A stretch of DNA of 38,890 bases from Novosphingobium naphthalenivorans NBRC 102051 (GTDB taxonomy: Bacteria > Pseudomonadota > Alphaproteobacteria > Sphingomonadales > Sphingomonadaceae). The notes beneath the pieces were generated by a model. That model ran no database searches, was not told the origin of the DNA, and saw only the letters and a program-made list of their open reading frames with translations. The position numbers and the translations under genes were made by a program. Location of the stretch: contig NZ_BCTX01000049.1 in assembly GCF_001590985.1 (NCBI RefSeq), forward strand, positions 1-38,890, given 5' to 3'. Positions 38,245 to 38,890 of the stretch are shown in pieces; the first letter of the stretch is position 1; the number at the start of each line of letters is the position of its first letter.

Positions 38245-38890
38245 ATGGCGGATCTGGATCAACGCCTTCTCATGCTTATCGACGACGAGCCGGCCCAGAG
38301 CCGTCTCATCTCCGCGCTGGCGGCCCGCGAGGGCTGGCGCACGCTGATCGTGCGCGATGCGGAAACCGCGATTGCCACACTCGGCACCCGGCAAGGGATG
38401 CAGCTTTCCGCCATCATCCTCGACCAGTGGGTGCCCGGTGAGGATGCCTGCGCGCTGATTTCCGAGTTGAAATCGCGCCGCCCGGCCCTGCCGATCCTGA
38501 TGCTTACCACCAGCACTTCGCCGCTCCTGGCCGTCGAGGCGATGCGAGCGGGGGCGACCGACTATCTCGTGAAACCCGTGGCGCCGGACCGGCTGATGCA
38601 CGCCCTGCGCTCTGCCACCACGCGCGAAGCCCCGCGCGATGAACTTGCGCCGCTGACGGAAAAGATGCCGTCCAATCCCGATTTCGAATCGATGATCGGG
38701 GCATCGCCGAACTTCCGCAAGGCGCTCGCCGTTGCCGCCAAGGCCGCGCGCGGACACAGCCCCGTGCTGATCGAGAGCGAAAGCGGCACCGGCAAGGAAA
38801 TGCTGATCCGGGCGATGCACGCGGCCAGCCCGCGCGCGAAAATGCCGCTCCGGATCGTCAACATCGGCGGCCTTCCGGCCAATTCAATCG
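38245..38890 (+). CDS. Sigma-54-dependent response regulator, N-terminal part
   Basis: The frame is open to the window end, giving 215 residues. Residues 7-125 are a receiver domain: acidic pocket IDDEPAQ, phospho-acceptor Asp60 in IILDQWVPGE, Thr in MLTTST, and Lys in YLVKPVAPDRL. A linker leads to the start of an AAA+ domain, IGASPNFRKALAVAAKAA, with Walker A SESGTGKE near residue 182 and the first helix LIRAMHAAS. This is the NtrC layout; the GAFTGA loop that contacts sigma-54 and the DNA-binding part lie beyond the window. The partner kinase is unknown. The ATG at 38245 has no strong Shine-Dalgarno site; the gene is divergent from the oxidase/pnt operon. Confidence 0.87.
   Translation, partial: MADLDQRLLMLIDDEPAQSRLISALAAREGWRTLIVRDAETAIATLGTRQGMQLSAIILDQWVPGEDACALISELKSRRPALPILMLTTSTSPLLAVEAMRAGATDYLVKPVAPDRLMHALRSATTREAPRDELAPLTEKMPSNPDFESMIGASPNFRKALAVAAKAARGHSPVLIESESGTGKEMLIRAMHAASPRAKMPLRIVNIGGLPANSI

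Overview
The window looks like a chromosomal segment of an alphaproteobacterium, most likely a sphingomonad (Novosphingobium/Sphingomonas-like). This is inferred from high-GC coding bias, an F1-only ATP synthase operon (atpHAGDC without F0 genes), a split pntAA/pntAB/pntB transhydrogenase behind a tiny aa3 oxidase subunit IV gene, split gcvPA/gcvPB, and palindromic repeats of a type common in sphingomonads. No species call is possible from sequence reading alone.

Layout. 1-2711 (minus): 5'-terminal part of a large secreted RHS/YD-repeat protein, visibly less GC-rich than the rest, next to a 489-bp AT-rich gap. 3201-9104 (minus): acetolactate-synthase-like TPP enzyme, 2-hydroxyacid dehydrogenase, cysS, an EamA transporter and a nitroreductase; the nitroreductase gene overlaps cobT (9101-10915). 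10916-11260: a repeat cluster. Then tal (minus), priA and a PaaI-type thioesterase (plus), ada with a DUF1203 gene (minus), and atpHAGDC (plus) closed by a strong intrinsic terminator. 21362-21743: composite palindromic repeat plus a small HNH gene. 21897-25943: cpaF, yceI, a small two-helix membrane protein, a second EamA transporter and two tandem entericidin-like lipoproteins. 25973-27474 (minus): BASS-family transporter and a CcdC/DUF1453-like membrane protein. 27531-32279 (minus): complete glycine-cleavage operon gcvT-gcvH-gcvPA-gcvPB behind a tandem glycine riboswitch. 32350-38054 (minus): subunit IV of aa3 oxidase, pntAA, DUF559 gene, pntAB, pntB, small membrane protein, dgt-like gene and an atypical SDR. 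38245-end (plus): N-terminal part of a sigma-54-type response regulator.

How the genes work together. The F1 genes, transhydrogenase and oxidase subunit all serve the proton-coupled energy system. The gcv operon degrades glycine to one-carbon units and is sensed by its own RNA. ada answers alkylation damage, priA restarts replication forks and the dgt-like enzyme adjusts dNTP pools.

The most unusual structure is at 36307-36777. A DUF559 (Vsr/PD-(D/E)XK-like) nuclease gene sits exactly between pntAA and pntAB. Near its ends are two 51-bp inverted copies of a double-hairpin repeat (44/51 identical) with compensatory stem changes. The gene overlaps pntAA by 4 nt and pntAB by 1 nt, so translation could pass straight through the insert. 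This looks like a small repeat-bounded nuclease module that has entered an operon without breaking it. Other points of note are a short AtpC lacking its C-terminal helices, a CobT without an adjacent CobS, and an HNH gene whose stop codon lies inside a palindromic repeat.
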